Assembly: GCA_947038155.1 (NCBI GenBank)
Contig: CAMQVH010000004.1
Coordinates: 107,118 to 171,117 of the forward strand
Direction: 5' to 3'
From: an uncultured Bacteroides sp.
GTDB lineage: Bacteria > Bacteroidota > Bacteroidia > Bacteroidales > Bacteroidaceae
Length of the DNA: 64,000 bases
The notes below the pieces were generated by a model. The model did not search any database, was not told the origin of the DNA, and was given only the letters and a program-made list of their open reading frames with translations. A program made the position numbers and the translations under genes. Positions 44,627 to 54,441 of this stretch are shown here, in pieces. How positions within the stretch are numbered: position 1 is the first letter of the stretch; each line of letters opens with the position of its first letter.

Positions 44627-45514
44627 TTATGCAATGCCGTGAGCGCTTACTGTACCATCTATTTTCTTGATCAAACCCTGCAATACTGCACCCGGTCCGC
44701 ATTCTGTAAAATCAGTAGCACCATCGGCAACCATATTCTTAACAGACTGTGTCCAACGTACGGAAGCAGTCAGCTGGGCAACCAGATTCTTTTTGATTTC
44801 TGCGGGATCAGTATGAGGAAGTGCATCCACATTCTGATATACCGGACATTTGGGAGTATGAATTTCTGTTGCGTTGATAGCAGCTTCCAGCTCAACTTTA
44901 GCCGGGTCCATCAACGGAGAGTGGAAAGCGCCACCTACTTTTAATGGAAGAGCACGTTTTGCACCGGCAGCTTTCATCAGTTCGCAGGCTTTTTCGATGC
45001 CTGGTACAGAACCGGAGATTACGATTTGTCCCGGGCAGTTATAGTTGGCAGGTACGCAAACTTCACCTTCTGCATTAACAGATGCACAGATTTCTTCTAC
45101 TTTTTCATCCGGCAATGCAATGATAGCGGCCATCGTAGAAGGAGTTGCTTCGCAAGCTTTCTGCATAGCCATTGCACGAGCATAAACCAGTTTCAATCCG
45201 TCTTCAAAGCTCAGGGCACCGGCAGCCACCAATGCAGAGAACTCACCGAGTGAGTGTCCGGCTGTCATTTCCGGTTTGAAATCATCGCTCATACAAAGAG
45301 CAGAGATAACAGAGTGAAGGAATACGGCAGGTTGAGTGACCTTTGTCTGACGAAGATCTTCGTCTGTACCATTGAACATGATATCTGTAATGCGATATCC
45401 GAGGATATCATTTGCTTTTTCAAACAATTCTTTTGCTAAAGCTGAGTTTTCATACAGGTCTTTACCCATTCCTACGAACTGAGCACCTTGACCGGGAAAT
45501 ACAAATGCTTTCAT
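44627..45514 (-). CDS. fabD: Malonyl-CoA:ACP transacylase
   Basis: 295 residues from ATG 45514; the longer frame overlaps the promoter. Motifs: FVFPGQGAQFVGMGKDLYE, AGHSLGEFSALVAAGALS (nucleophile Ser88), GGAFHSPLM (His198). It loads malonyl groups onto acyl carrier protein for fatty acid synthesis. A -7 box (minus-strand TAACTTTG) lies between it and thiD, so it may be transcribed on its own as well as by read-through. Confidence 0.96.
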   Translation of the reverse strand: MKAFVFPGQGAQFVGMGKDLYENSALAKELFEKANDILGYRITDIMFNGTDEDLRQTKVTQPAVFLHSVISALCMSDDFKPEMTAGHSLGEFSALVAAGALSFEDGLKLVYARAMAMQKACEATPSTMAAIIALPDEKVEEICASVNAEGEVCVPANYNCPGQIVISGSVPGIEKACELMKAAGAKRALPLKVGGAFHSPLMDPAKVELEAAINATEIHTPKCPVYQNVDALPHTDPAEIKKNLVAQLTASVRWTQSVKNMVADGATDFTECGPGAVLQGLIKKIDGTVSAHGIA

Positions 45515-45549
45515 ATCTTTATTATTTAATTGATTTTTAAATGCGGGTG

Positions 45550-45557
45550 CAAAGTTA
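45550..45557 (-). promoter_or_regulatory. -7 box for fabD
   Basis: Minus-strand TAACTTTG. A candidate -33 TTTG (plus 45581-45584) falls inside the end of thiD at a 23-base spacing, slightly long. Confidence 0.5.
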
Positions 45558-45564
45558 CAGATTT

Positions 45565-46401
45565 TTATGATACGACCGCACAAAATGTACACATTTGTGC
45601 AATGGAGTCGGGAAAATGCCACAGAGGTCCGTTGCCATGACCTATATTCAAGTCTTTGCCTGCAATGATGGCATGAGTAATGTATTCTTTAGCGTGACGG
45701 ATGGATTCTTTCATCGAATATCCCTTTGCCAGATAGCTTGCAATAGCGGAGGAGAGGGTACACCCGGTCCCATGCAGGTTTTTACTTTCTATCTTTTTTT
45801 CTTCATATATATAATAGGTGTGATCCGGAGAATATAAGAGGTCGCACATTTTATTGCCTTCCAGATGTCCGCCCTTGATCAGGATATGGGTCTGATAACT
45901 GTGGGAGAGTTGCTTGGCGGCTTCCAGCATATCCTGTGTATTTTGGATGCTGTTGCCTGTCAGCACCTTTGCTTCATCGATATTGGGGGTGACTAATGTA
46001 ACAAGCGGCAAAAGTTCTTTCTTAATCTCTTCGATGGCTTCATTTGTCATCAGCTTCCGGCCGCTGGTAGATACCATCACCGGGTCATAAATGATGTGCT
46101 CCGGTGAATATTTCCGTATACAGTCGGCAATGACATGAACGATCTGAATATCGTTAACCATGCCTATTTTTATAGCGACAGGCTGCAAGTCCTCCATCAC
46201 CGCTTCGATTTGTCCGCAAACAATTTCGGGTGGTATTGCATGGACGGCGCGTACCCCTAGAGTGTTTTGCACAGTGACGGCGGTGATAGCAGATGCCGCA
46301 TAGCCTCCTAATGCCGAGATTGTTTTGATATCTGCCTGAATGCCCGCTCCTCCCGAACAATCGGAACCGGCAATGGATAAAATGACGGGATGACGTTCCA
46401 T
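45565..46401 (-). CDS. thiD: Hydroxymethylpyrimidine/phosphomethylpyrimidine kinase
   Basis: 278 residues from ATG 46401 (MERHPVILSIAGSDCSGGAG); the longer frame lies over the promoter. Further motifs: VQNTLGVRAVHAIPPE, YDPVMVSTSGRKLM, LVTPNIDEAKVLTG, LIKGGHLEG, and the anion hole NLHGTGCTLSSAIASYLAKG. It makes HMP pyrophosphate in thiamine synthesis and salvage. No thi-box (TPP) riboswitch is visible upstream, so control is not by TPP at this promoter as far as I can see. Confidence 0.94.
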   Translation of the reverse strand: MERHPVILSIAGSDCSGGAGIQADIKTISALGGYAASAITAVTVQNTLGVRAVHAIPPEIVCGQIEAVMEDLQPVAIKIGMVNDIQIVHVIADCIRKYSPEHIIYDPVMVSTSGRKLMTNEAIEEIKKELLPLVTLVTPNIDEAKVLTGNSIQNTQDMLEAAKQLSHSYQTHILIKGGHLEGNKMCDLLYSPDHTYYIYEEKKIESKNLHGTGCTLSSAIASYLAKGYSMKESIRHAKEYITHAIIAGKDLNIGHGNGPLWHFPDSIAQMCTFCAVVS

Positions 46402-46426
46402 TTTAGATTTTTTAATATTTATCCGG

Positions 46427-46457
46427 CAAAGATAGAATAAAAACGGCAAGATACAAA
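46427..46457 (-). promoter_or_regulatory. Promoter of thiD
   Basis: Minus-strand TTTG (plus 46454-46457) and TATCTTTG (plus 46427-46434), spacer 19: a full match to the Bacteroides consensus. Confidence 0.75.
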
Positions 46458-46712
46458 ATGGGATATCGTTTGAAATACAATAAGTCCGTTGCCGGAGAAG
46501 ACAAGGGGTGAATATGAAAAGTGCTGATAATAAAGAATCATTCCGCTTTTTGTACTTTATACAATTACTCGTTGCCGGAACGGGTAAAATACATATTGTA
46601 ATTCAGAAGATAACACTAAGTACTCATATTGTAGATTGTATGATATGTATATCTGTGAAAAACAATGTTTTATAGCATATCATTTGTTATTGTTCGAATC
46701 ATAAAGCGCCCC

Positions 46713-46720
46713 TATATTTG
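46713..46720 (+). promoter_or_regulatory. -7 box of the xylR-type gene
   Basis: TATATTTG, 21 bases before ATG 46742. An 8-bp inverted repeat (ATGATATG 46640-46647, CATATCAT 46676-46683) upstream could be an operator. Confidence 0.5.
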
Positions 46721-46741
46721 CATCGTATTAAAGAAAAGGAT

Positions 46742-47473
46742 ATGCAAAGTATACAGAAAAAAGTACCCTTGGCAAACAATCACATATCAGTAGACTGTGT
46801 AGTGATTGGTTTTGACGGAGAACAACTCAAAGTGTTACTTGTAAAACGTGCGGGCGAAGATAATGGTGAAGTGTATCACGATATGAAACTTCCCGGTAGC
46901 CTTATCTATATGGATGAAGATTTGGATGAAGCAGCACAACGTGTACTGTATGAATTGACGGGGCTCAGAAATGTAAACCTGATGCAATTCAAGGCATTCG
47001 GCTCTAAAAACAGAACCAGCAATCCAAAGGATGTACGCTGGCTGGAACGGGCTATGCAGTCAAAAGTTGAACGTATCGTGACAATTGCTTATCTGTCGAT
47101 GGTGAAAATAGACCGGGCACTGGACAAGAATCTGGATGATCATCAGGCCTGTTGGATTGCTTTGAAAGATGTGATGACATTGGCTTTCGACCATAATCTG
47201 ATTATTAAAGAGGCAATGACCTATATCCGTCAGTTTGTGGAGTTCAATCCTTCCATGCTGTTTGAGTTACTTCCGCGTAAATTTACCGCTGCCCAGTTGA
47301 GGACTCTTTTTGAGTTGGTATATGACAAGCCTGTGGATGTACGCAACTTCCATAAGAAAATAGCGATGATGGAATATGTAGTTCCTTTGGAAGAAAAACA
47401 GCAGGGAGTAGCCCATCGTGCAGCACGTTATTATAAATTTGATAAGAAGATATATAATAAGGTGAGACGGTAG
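46742..47473 (+). CDS. xylR: NrtR-type (Nudix plus winged helix) xylose regulator
   Basis: 243 residues from ATG 46742. The N-terminal Nudix-like domain (about 15-150) has a broken Nudix box: GSLIYMDEDLDEAAQRVLYE then LTGL lacks the REXXEE core, so it should bind, not hydrolyse, its ligand. The C-terminal winged helix (about 160-230, LLPRKFTAAQLRTLFELVYD then VRNFHKKIAM) binds DNA. Bacteroidetes use such proteins as sugar-phosphate-sensing regulators of arabinose and xylose genes. It lies 67 bases before xylB and most likely controls xylBAE. The symbol is assigned from context. Confidence 0.85.
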   Translation: MQSIQKKVPLANNHISVDCVVIGFDGEQLKVLLVKRAGEDNGEVYHDMKLPGSLIYMDEDLDEAAQRVLYELTGLRNVNLMQFKAFGSKNRTSNPKDVRWLERAMQSKVERIVTIAYLSMVKIDRALDKNLDDHQACWIALKDVMTLAFDHNLIIKEAMTYIRQFVEFNPSMLFELLPRKFTAAQLRTLFELVYDKPVDVRNFHKKIAMMEYVVPLEEKQQGVAHRAARYYKFDKKIYNKVRR

Positions 47474-47540
47474 TAGGTAATAAGTAATAAGTGAACAGGT
47501 TGTTTGTTTAAATATATAATTCAAAATTTTAAAAATCATC

Positions 47541-49034
47541 ATGTTTCTATTAGGTTATGATATAGGTAGCTCGTCCGTTAAAGCGAGTCTGGTCAATGCT
47601 GAAACAGGTAAATGTGTATCGTCAGCGTTTTTCCCGAAAACAGAAGCGAAGATTATCGCTGTTAATCCCGGGTGGGCAGAACAAGATCCTGAGAGTTGGT
47701 GGGAAAACCTGAAGTTATCCACGCAAGCTATTATGGTGGAGTCAGGAGTGAGTGCTGCTGAGATTAAAGCTATCGGTATTTCCTATCAAATGCACGGACT
47801 GGTATGTGTAGATAAGAATCAGCAAGTATTGCGTCCTGCCATTATCTGGTGTGATTCTCGTGCGGTGCCTTTTGGGCAGCAAGCATTTGAAACAATCGGA
47901 GAGGAGAGATGCCTTTCTCATTTGCTGAACTCGCCTGGTAACTTTACAGCATCTAAACTGGCTTGGATCAAACAAAATGAACCGGCTGTCTATGAGCAGA
48001 TATATAAGATAATGCTTCCGGGGGATTATATCGCCATGAAGTTAAGCGGAGATATCTGCACGACTGTTTCCGGTCTTTCGGAAGGAATGTTCTGGGACTT
48101 CAAAAATAATCGTGTAGCCGATTTCCTGATGGATTACTATGGCTTCGACTCTTCACTTATTGCGGATATCAAACCGACTTTTGCAGAACAAGGGCGTGTG
48201 AATGCAGTTGCTGCGAAAGAACTGGGATTGAAGGAAGGAACACCGATTACTTACCGTGCCGGTGACCAGCCGAACAATGCGCTTTCTTTGAATGTGTTTA
48301 ATCCTGGAGAAATCGCTTCTACGGCAGGAACGTCGGGAGTTGTCTATGGGGTGAATGGTGAAGTGAATTATGATCCTCAATCCCGTGTCAACACCTTTGC
48401 GCATGTGAATCATACGATGGAACAGACGCGTCTGGGAGTGTTACTTTGCATCAACGGAACAGGTATTCTCAATTCATGGGTAAAAAGAAATATAGCTCCC
48501 GAAGGTATCTCGTACAATGAAATGAATGTGTTGGCTTCCAAGGCGCCGATCGGGAGCGCAGGTATCAGCATCCTGCCTTTTGGTAATGGTGCGGAACGTA
48601 TGCTGAATAATAAGGAGATAGGTTGCAGCATTCGGGGGGTAGACTTCAATGCACATGGCAAACATCATATTATTCGTGCTGCACAGGAAGGAATTGTATT
48701 TTCTTTTAAATACGGTATCGACATTATGGAACAAATGGGAATTCCGGTCAAAAAGATTCATGCCGGACATGCAAATATGTTCCTTAGCTCCATCTTCCGT
48801 GATACATTGGCAGGAGTGACCGGAGCTACTATCGAACTTTATGATACGGACGGTTCTGTAGGAGCAGCGAAGGGCGCGGGTATCGGTGCAGGTATTTATA
48901 AAGATAATAATGAGGCATTTGCAACACTTGATAAACTGGATGTTATCGAGCCGAATATAGCTAAACGTCAGGAATACGCCGACGCATACGCCAGATGGAA
49001 ATATAATATAAATAACGATATAATAACTTTTTAA
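47541..49034 (+). CDS. xylB: Xylulokinase
   Basis: 497 residues, FGGY kinase fold. Motifs: LLGYDIGSSSVKASLVNAET (phosphate loop), SYQMHGLVCVDKNQQVLRPA with IIWCDSRA, and the C-terminal ATP site GSVGAAKGAGIGAG. It phosphorylates xylulose. xylA starts 12 bases downstream. Confidence 0.96.
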   Translation: MFLLGYDIGSSSVKASLVNAETGKCVSSAFFPKTEAKIIAVNPGWAEQDPESWWENLKLSTQAIMVESGVSAAEIKAIGISYQMHGLVCVDKNQQVLRPAIIWCDSRAVPFGQQAFETIGEERCLSHLLNSPGNFTASKLAWIKQNEPAVYEQIYKIMLPGDYIAMKLSGDICTTVSGLSEGMFWDFKNNRVADFLMDYYGFDSSLIADIKPTFAEQGRVNAVAAKELGLKEGTPITYRAGDQPNNALSLNVFNPGEIASTAGTSGVVYGVNGEVNYDPQSRVNTFAHVNHTMEQTRLGVLLCINGTGILNSWVKRNIAPEGISYNEMNVLASKAPIGSAGISILPFGNGAERMLNNKEIGCSIRGVDFNAHGKHHIIRAAQEGIVFSFKYGIDIMEQMGIPVKKIHAGHANMFLSSIFRDTLAGVTGATIELYDTDGSVGAAKGAGIGAGIYKDNNEAFATLDKLDVIEPNIAKRQEYADAYARWKYNINNDIITF

Positions 49035-49046
49035 ATAACAAGAATT

Positions 49047-50363
49047 ATGGCAACAAAAGAATTTTTTCCGGGAATTGAAAAGATTAAATTTGAAGGTAAA
49101 GATAGTAAGAACCCGATGGCATTCCGTTATTACAATGCAGAGAAGGTGATTAATGGTAAAAAGATGAAGGATTGGCTGAGATTCGCTATGGCATGGTGGC
49201 ATACATTGTGCGCTGAAGGTGGTGACCAGTTCGGTGGCGGAACAAAGCAATTCCCATGGAATGGTAATGCAGATGCTATACAGGCAGCAAAAGATAAGAT
49301 GGATGCAGGATTTGAATTCATGCAGAAGATGGGTATCGAATACTATTGCTTCCATGACGTAGACTTGGTTTCGGAAGGTGCCAGTGTAGAAGAGTACGAA
49401 GCTAACCTGAAAGAAATCGTAGCTTATGCAAAACAGAAACAGGCAGAAACCGGTATCAAACTACTGTGGGGTACTGCTAATGTATTCGGTCACGCCCGTT
49501 ATATGAACGGTGCAGCTACCAATCCTGACTTCGATGTAGTAGCTCGTGCTGCTGTTCAGATTAAGAATGCGATTGATGCAACGATTGAGCTTGGCGGAGA
49601 GAATTATGTATTCTGGGGTGGTCGTGAAGGCTATATGTCTCTTCTGAACACAGATCAGAAACGTGAAAAAGAACACCTTGCACAGATGTTGACGATTGCT
49701 CGTGACTATGCCCGTGCCCGTGGTTTCAAAGGTACTTTCCTGATCGAACCGAAACCGATGGAACCGACTAAACATCAATATGACGTAGATACGGAAACTG
49801 TAATCGGCTTCCTCAAAGCTCATGGTCTGGATAAGGATTTCAAAGTAAATATCGAAGTGAATCACGCAACTTTGGCAGGTCACACTTTCGAACACGAATT
49901 GGCTGTTGCTGTAGACAATGGTATGTTGGGCTCAATTGACGCCAATCGTGGTGACTATCAGAATGGCTGGGATACAGACCAATTCCCGATCGACAATTAT
50001 GAACTGACTCAGGCTATGATGCAGATTATCCGTAATGGTGGTCTCGGTACCGGTGGTACAAACTTTGATGCTAAAACTCGTCGTAATTCTACTGATCTGG
50101 AAGATATCTTTATCGCTCACATTGCAGGTATGGACGCTATGGCCCGTGCACTTGAAAGTGCAGCGGCTCTGCTTAACGAATCTCCCTATAAGAAGATGCT
50201 GGCTGACCGTTATGCTTCATTCGATGGCGGCAAAGGTAAAGAATTTGAAGACGGCAAGCTGACTCTGGAGGATGTGGTTGCTTATGCAAAAACAAAAGGC
50301 GAACCGAAACAGACTAGCGGCAAGCAAGAACTTTATGAAGCAATTCTGAATATGTATTGCTAA
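49047..50363 (+). CDS. xylA: Xylose isomerase
   Basis: 438 residues, matching the long class II xylose isomerases. Active-site segments: [13 protein letters not shown] (catalytic His and Asp), [38 protein letters not shown] (metal Glu), [38 protein letters not shown]. It converts xylose to xylulose. Codon use suggests high expression. A hairpin follows before xylE. Confidence 0.97.
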   Translation: MATKEFFPGIEKIKFEGKDSKNPMAFRYYNAEKVINGKKMKDWLRFAMAWWHTLCAEGGDQFGGGTKQFPWNGNADAIQAAKDKMDAGFEFMQKMGIEYYCFHDVDLVSEGASVEEYEANLKEIVAYAKQKQAETGIKLLWGTANVFGHARYMNGAATNPDFDVVARAAVQIKNAIDATIELGGENYVFWGGREGYMSLLNTDQKREKEHLAQMLTIARDYARARGFKGTFLIEPKPMEPTKHQYDVDTETVIGFLKAHGLDKDFKVNIEVNHATLAGHTFEHELAVAVDNGMLGSIDANRGDYQNGWDTDQFPIDNYELTQAMMQIIRNGGLGTGGTNFDAKTRRNSTDLEDIFIAHIAGMDAMARALESAAALLNESPYKKMLADRYASFDGGKGKEFEDGKLTLEDVVAYAKTKGEPKQTSGKQELYEAILNMYC

Positions 50364-50377
50364 TTAATATTTAAAAC

Positions 50378-50424
50378 AGGCGGTAAAGCAGCGGTAGGGC
50401 TGCTGCTTTATCGCCTGACTTTTT
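50378..50424 (+). terminator. Hairpin between xylA and xylE
   Basis: A 15-bp stem (50378-50392 with 50402-50416, one G-T pair) followed by GACTTTTTC. It would let xylE be expressed at a lower level than xylBA, or require its own promoter. Confidence 0.75.
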
Positions 50425-50465
50425 CTAATCCAACTACTACACTACTTTATCCACTTTTTAAAACT

Positions 50466-51920
50466 ATGAATAATACAACGAACGAAGGAAGTAAACTCTA
50501 CTTGTATTCGATTACTTCTGTTGCTATTTTGGGCGGTTTGCTCTTCGGTTATGATACGGCGGTTATATCCGGCGCGGAAAAAGGGCTCGAAGCCTTCTTC
50601 CTGTCCGCTTCCGATTTTCAGTATAATAAAGTAATGCATGGCATTACTTCTTCCAGCGCATTGATAGGCTGCGTGCTGGGAGGGGCTTTATCCGGTGTCT
50701 TTGCTTCCCGTTTGGGACGTCGTAACTCATTGCGGCTTGCTGCTGTATTATTTTTCCTCTCTGCATTAGGTTCTTATTATCCGGAAGTTCTTTTTTTCGA
50801 ATATGGAAAACCGAATATGGATTTGTTGATAGCATTCAATCTGTATCGTGTTCTGGGAGGTATCGGAGTAGGACTGGCTTCAGCGGTATGTCCGATGTAT
50901 ATTGCTGAAATTGCTCCTTCCAATATTCGTGGAACCCTTGTTTCGTGCAACCAGTTTGCCATTATCTTTGGTATGTTGGTTGTGTACTTTGTGAATTATC
51001 TGATTATGGGTGACCATCAGAATCCGATTATTCTGAAAGATGCTGCCGGTGTGTTGTCAGTAAGTGCTGAGTCGGATATGTGGACAGTTCAGGAAGGATG
51101 GCGTTATATGTTTGGTTCGGAAGCTTTCCCGGCTGCTTTCTTCGGTCTGTTGCTGTTCTTTGTTCCAAAGACTCCTCGTTATTTGGTTCTTGTACAGCAG
51201 GAAGAAAAGGCTTACACTATTCTGGAGAAAATTAACGGTAAGAATAAAGCTCAGGAAATTCTTAATGATATTAAGGCTACTGCTCAGGAAAAAACAGAGA
51301 AACTCTTTACTTATGGAGTAACAGTGATTGTGATCGGTATTCTATTGTCCGTATTCCAGCAGGCGATCGGTATTAATGCAGTACTTTACTATGCTCCGCG
51401 TATTTTCGAAAATGCAGGTGCCGAAGGTGGTGGCATGATGCAGACAGTGATTATGGGTATTGTGAACATTATCTTTACGCTGGTTGCTATCTTTACGGTA
51501 GACCGCTTTGGTCGTAAACCATTGCTGATTATCGGATCTATTGGTATGGCTGTAGGAGCATTTGCAGTGGCAATGTGTGATAGTATGGCAATCAAAGGTG
51601 TTCTTCCGGTACTTTCCATCATCGTATACGCTGCTTTCTTCATGATGTCATGGGGACCGATTTGCTGGGTCTTGATTTCAGAAATCTTCCCGAATACGAT
51701 TCGTGGTAAAGCGGTTGCTATTGCAGTGGCTTTCCAATGGATATTCAACTACATCGTATCTTCTACTTTCCCGGCATTGTATGACTTCAGTCCGATGTTT
51801 GCGTATAGCTTATACGGAATCATCTGTGTCGCTGCCGCTATCTTTGTCTGGCGTTGGGTACCCGAGACTAAAGGGAAGACGCTGGAAGATATGAGTAAGC
51901 TCTGGAAGAAAAACAAATAA
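50466..51920 (+). CDS. xylE: D-xylose:H+ symporter (MFS sugar porter)
   Basis: 484 residues, 12 helices. Sugar-porter motifs: GGLLFGYDTAVISGAEKGLE, ASRLGRRNSL, PMYIAEIAPSNIRGTLVSCN, FVPKTPRYL, QQAIGINAVLYYAPRIFE, DRFGRKPLL and VPETKGKTLE. It brings xylose into the cell for XylA and XylB. Confidence 0.95.
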   Translation: MNNTTNEGSKLYLYSITSVAILGGLLFGYDTAVISGAEKGLEAFFLSASDFQYNKVMHGITSSSALIGCVLGGALSGVFASRLGRRNSLRLAAVLFFLSALGSYYPEVLFFEYGKPNMDLLIAFNLYRVLGGIGVGLASAVCPMYIAEIAPSNIRGTLVSCNQFAIIFGMLVVYFVNYLIMGDHQNPIILKDAAGVLSVSAESDMWTVQEGWRYMFGSEAFPAAFFGLLLFFVPKTPRYLVLVQQEEKAYTILEKINGKNKAQEILNDIKATAQEKTEKLFTYGVTVIVIGILLSVFQQAIGINAVLYYAPRIFENAGAEGGGMMQTVIMGIVNIIFTLVAIFTVDRFGRKPLLIIGSIGMAVGAFAVAMCDSMAIKGVLPVLSIIVYAAFFMMSWGPICWVLISEIFPNTIRGKAVAIAVAFQWIFNYIVSSTFPALYDFSPMFAYSLYGIICVAAAIFVWRWVPETKGKTLEDMSKLWKKNK

Positions 51921-51966
51921 ATTAGGTTAGTGTTTTTATCATGTCATTGTGACGTGAGATTATTAA

Positions 51967-52003
51967 GATTATGACATCATGCAAATTGTATGATGTCATA
52001 ATC
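51967..52003. terminator. Perfect 14-bp inverted repeat between convergent genes
   Basis: GATTATGACATCAT (51967-51980) and ATGATGTCATAATC (51990-52003) around a nine-base loop. There is no strong U tract on either side, so it may be a bidirectional terminator or a protein-binding palindrome. Confidence 0.5.
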
Positions 52004-52046
52004 ATATATGGATATTATAATCTGTGAATCAGTGGTTTATTTTGCA

Positions 52047-52667
52047 TTATCCATTTCTGGATACTCCGAACCATCCCGGCACAGGAAAATAAAAAGGAGA
52101 ACGGATATAGCCCGGATGAGTCAGCTTTCCTTCATCCACCCGCTTTTGTAATCTGCGGAGTGCAGTGGCTTTTCGAAGTCCACATAATGAACAAAGCTGC
52201 TGTGTGGTAATACAAGGGTTATCTTTGAAGAATTCAGCTAATCTCCCGTCTATTTCTATATCGCTCAATTCCTGTGACCTGCGGGTCTCACTAACCTTTT
52301 CAAAAGTCGTAGCCTTTAATTCGCGAAGCAAATCTTTTTCCGGAGTAAAAACGATTCCGCTGCAATGGATATTTTCGGCACGGATTTCTTTGGGAGAACG
52401 TACTTCGGGTGATTCCGCTTTGATACGGAATGAACCGATTCCCGGAATGTGAATACTATTCCCGTTGGATAATTCTTGTTTGAAAACATTGGCAAACTCT
52501 ATAAAAGACCCTATTACGTCGCTTTGTCTTAAACTACTTCTGGATTCAATCGTTTCGGCTATATCTTCCAGTGTGATGGTGTCCCGTACGACCAGTCGGG
52601 CGTGATATCTGGTTTTATTGGAATCTTTAGGTTGGGGAGTCAGGAAGAAATCATAAAGTGCATTCAT
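52047..52667 (-). CDS. HU-like DNA-binding protein with C-terminal helix-turn-helix
   Basis: 206 residues. The N-terminal ~125 residues are the Bacteroides HU/IHF-related DNA-binding domain (YHARLVVRDTITLEDIAETI, FKQELSNGNSIHIPGIGSFR). The C-terminal part resembles a winged helix-turn-helix (CITTQQLCSLCGLRKATALR then RLQKRVDEGKLTHPGY). It is divergent from the VapE-like gene across a palindrome-rich control region, so it may regulate that region. Confidence 0.85.
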   Translation of the reverse strand: MNALYDFFLTPQPKDSNKTRYHARLVVRDTITLEDIAETIESRSSLRQSDVIGSFIEFANVFKQELSNGNSIHIPGIGSFRIKAESPEVRSPKEIRAENIHCSGIVFTPEKDLLRELKATTFEKVSETRRSQELSDIEIDGRLAEFFKDNPCITTQQLCSLCGLRKATALRRLQKRVDEGKLTHPGYIRSPFYFPVPGWFGVSRNG

Positions 52668-52747
52668 TGCTTTAGTTGTTTTGTGCGTATCAATTAGCAG
52701 ACTTACGCAGTCATTTTATTTATTTTGTGCCTTTCTATTGATTGGCT

Positions 52748-52809
52748 CACATTATGTGCAACAGCTAACTCACATATTGTGTAATAACTGTCGCTCATTA
52801 TGTGCGACA
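52748..52809. promoter_or_regulatory. Palindrome-rich control region between the HU-like and VapE-like genes
   Basis: Three related palindromes: CACATTATGTG (52748-52758), CACATATTGTG (52771-52781) and TGTCGCTCATTATGTGCGACA (52789-52809). The first and third are also direct repeats of the form CA-TTATGTGC-ACAGCTA. This looks like a tandem operator for a dimeric DNA-binding protein. Confidence 0.6.
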
Positions 52810-52934
52810 GCTATCGCACGAATGGTGCTACGCCTAATATGATGCGTCAAAATTACTAATAATTCTAATCAAAAACAACACTCCAAAGGCTTATTTCTGT
52901 TAGATCATTTTTCAAAAAAGAATGAGTCGGCTTA

Positions 52935-52967
52935 TTTGCAAATCCGGTATTCGGTAGTCTATTTTTG
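52935..52967 (+). promoter_or_regulatory. Promoter of the VapE-like gene
   Basis: TTTG 52935-52938 and TATTTTTG 52960-52967, spacer 21, then ATG 53005. Confidence 0.65.
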
Positions 52968-53004
52968 TGTCTCAAACCTCATAATAATTAAAAAAACAGC
53001 AAGT

Positions 53005-54354
53005 ATGAAAACAATAATTAGAGAAATGGTAGAGACAATAAAACAATTGTTTGCACAGAAACAACAAATGCAGGAGCCGGTAGTTGCCAATTACGAGGTA
53101 TCCGGAATCGTGGAACAAAAGACACTGAAGAAGAAGGAGGAGCCTGAGAAGGAGGAGCTTGAGAAGGCAGGTGAAAAAACGGGTAAATCTAATAAATGGA
53201 GTCAATCGTTGACTTTGCAATTAAAAGAGTATTTGAATGACAATTTTGATTTCCGTTATAACAATCTGACAGGAGCTACGGAATATAGGGAGAAGAGTGG
53301 AAAGAACTGTTTCCGACCTATTGATGAACGCGAAATGAATGGAATGATTGTGGATGCCCGCCTGGAAGGAATACCTTGCTGGAGAGGGGATGTACCCACC
53401 ATGATTCTTTCAAATAAAGTGGAGTCTTATAATCCTTTCCATCTTTATGTAAAGGAATTGCCGGGTTGGGATGGAGTAGATCGTGTGACTCCTTTATTGT
53501 TACGTGTTTCAGATAATAAGATATGGCTCAGAGGAGGACGTTGCTGGTTACGGGCAATGCTTTCACAGTGGAGTGGGGAAGAACGTCTGCACGCCAATGT
53601 ACTTACTCCTGTATTGATAAGCGGGAAGCAGGGATTGAGTAAAAGTACTTTTTGCCGATTGCTGATGCCCGACTCATTACGGCATTATTTTATTGATAAT
53701 CTGAATCTGACAGCAGGTAGTTCGCCGGAGAAGAAACTCGTGAAAAACGGATTGATTAATTTAGACGAATTTGATAAGATTAAAGAGAGTCAACAGGCTA
53801 CATTAAAGAATCTTCTTCAAATGGTGAATGTTCCCATTTTTCGCGGCAAGCGACTGGGATGGGTGAATGAGTCCCGTCTTGCTTCTTTTATAGCCACAAC
53901 AAATGTCTATCAGGTATTGATTGACTCCACAGGAAGTCGTCGTTTTCTGTGTGTGGAGGTGTTAAAACCTATTTCGGAAGAACCTTTGGAGCATAAGCAA
54001 ATATATGCGCAACTGAAAGAAGAGCTGAAATCCGGCGCACCGGATTATTTAAACAAAGAAGAAGAAAAGGCTTTGCAGAAACATAACAAGGCATATTATC
54101 GCCAATCCTTACTAGAAGATGTGTTTCATTGTTGTTTCCGTCATCCTTTGGAAACGGAAAAAGGTATCTGGCTGACAACAGCTGAAATATTTCAAGTGAT
54201 GCGTAAATTCAACTCTGCAGCTTTGAAAGAAGTCTCTGCACGTCAATTGGGTCTGAAACTTTCAGCCATGGGATATATGGCAAAGCATACGTCTTTTGGA
54301 AATCGGTATTATGTGTTTAATCTTTCGGCTGAGAAAAAAGAAGTGTCATTGTAA
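53005..54354 (+). CDS. VapE-family (virulence-associated E) P-loop protein
   Basis: 449 residues from ATG 53005; the upstream codons overlap the promoter. A Lys/Glu-rich N-terminal linker precedes the VapE domain: ELPGWDGVDRVTPLLLRVSD, a Walker A with altered spacing, SGKQGLSKST (Gly207-Thr215), NLDEFDKIKESQQATLKNLL (Walker B-like) and SFIATTNVYQVLIDSTGSRR (sensor and Arg finger). The family resembles helicase/primase proteins of phages, satellites and plasmids. In Bacteroides such genes are common near HU-like genes. It may be a relic of an integrated element or a domesticated gene; the C-terminal helical part ends without known motif. Confidence 0.85.
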   Translation: MKTIIREMVETIKQLFAQKQQMQEPVVANYEVSGIVEQKTLKKKEEPEKEELEKAGEKTGKSNKWSQSLTLQLKEYLNDNFDFRYNNLTGATEYREKSGKNCFRPIDEREMNGMIVDARLEGIPCWRGDVPTMILSNKVESYNPFHLYVKELPGWDGVDRVTPLLLRVSDNKIWLRGGRCWLRAMLSQWSGEERLHANVLTPVLISGKQGLSKSTFCRLLMPDSLRHYFIDNLNLTAGSSPEKKLVKNGLINLDEFDKIKESQQATLKNLLQMVNVPIFRGKRLGWVNESRLASFIATTNVYQVLIDSTGSRRFLCVEVLKPISEEPLEHKQIYAQLKEELKSGAPDYLNKEEEKALQKHNKAYYRQSLLEDVFHCCFRHPLETEKGIWLTTAEIFQVMRKFNSAALKEVSARQLGLKLSAMGYMAKHTSFGNRYYVFNLSAEKKEVSL

Positions 54355-54441
54355 TGCGTTATTATACAGGTGGTTATTGTGAAAAGTGATTTGCTGGTAT
54401 ATACATTTTATGCTTACTCCTTGAAAAAATACCGAATTAAT

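Noticed and set aside
48474..49355. 293-residue minus-strand ORF across the xylB/xylA junction
   Set aside because: It spans two well-supported genes in antisense and is rich in Cys, His and Ile without any motif.
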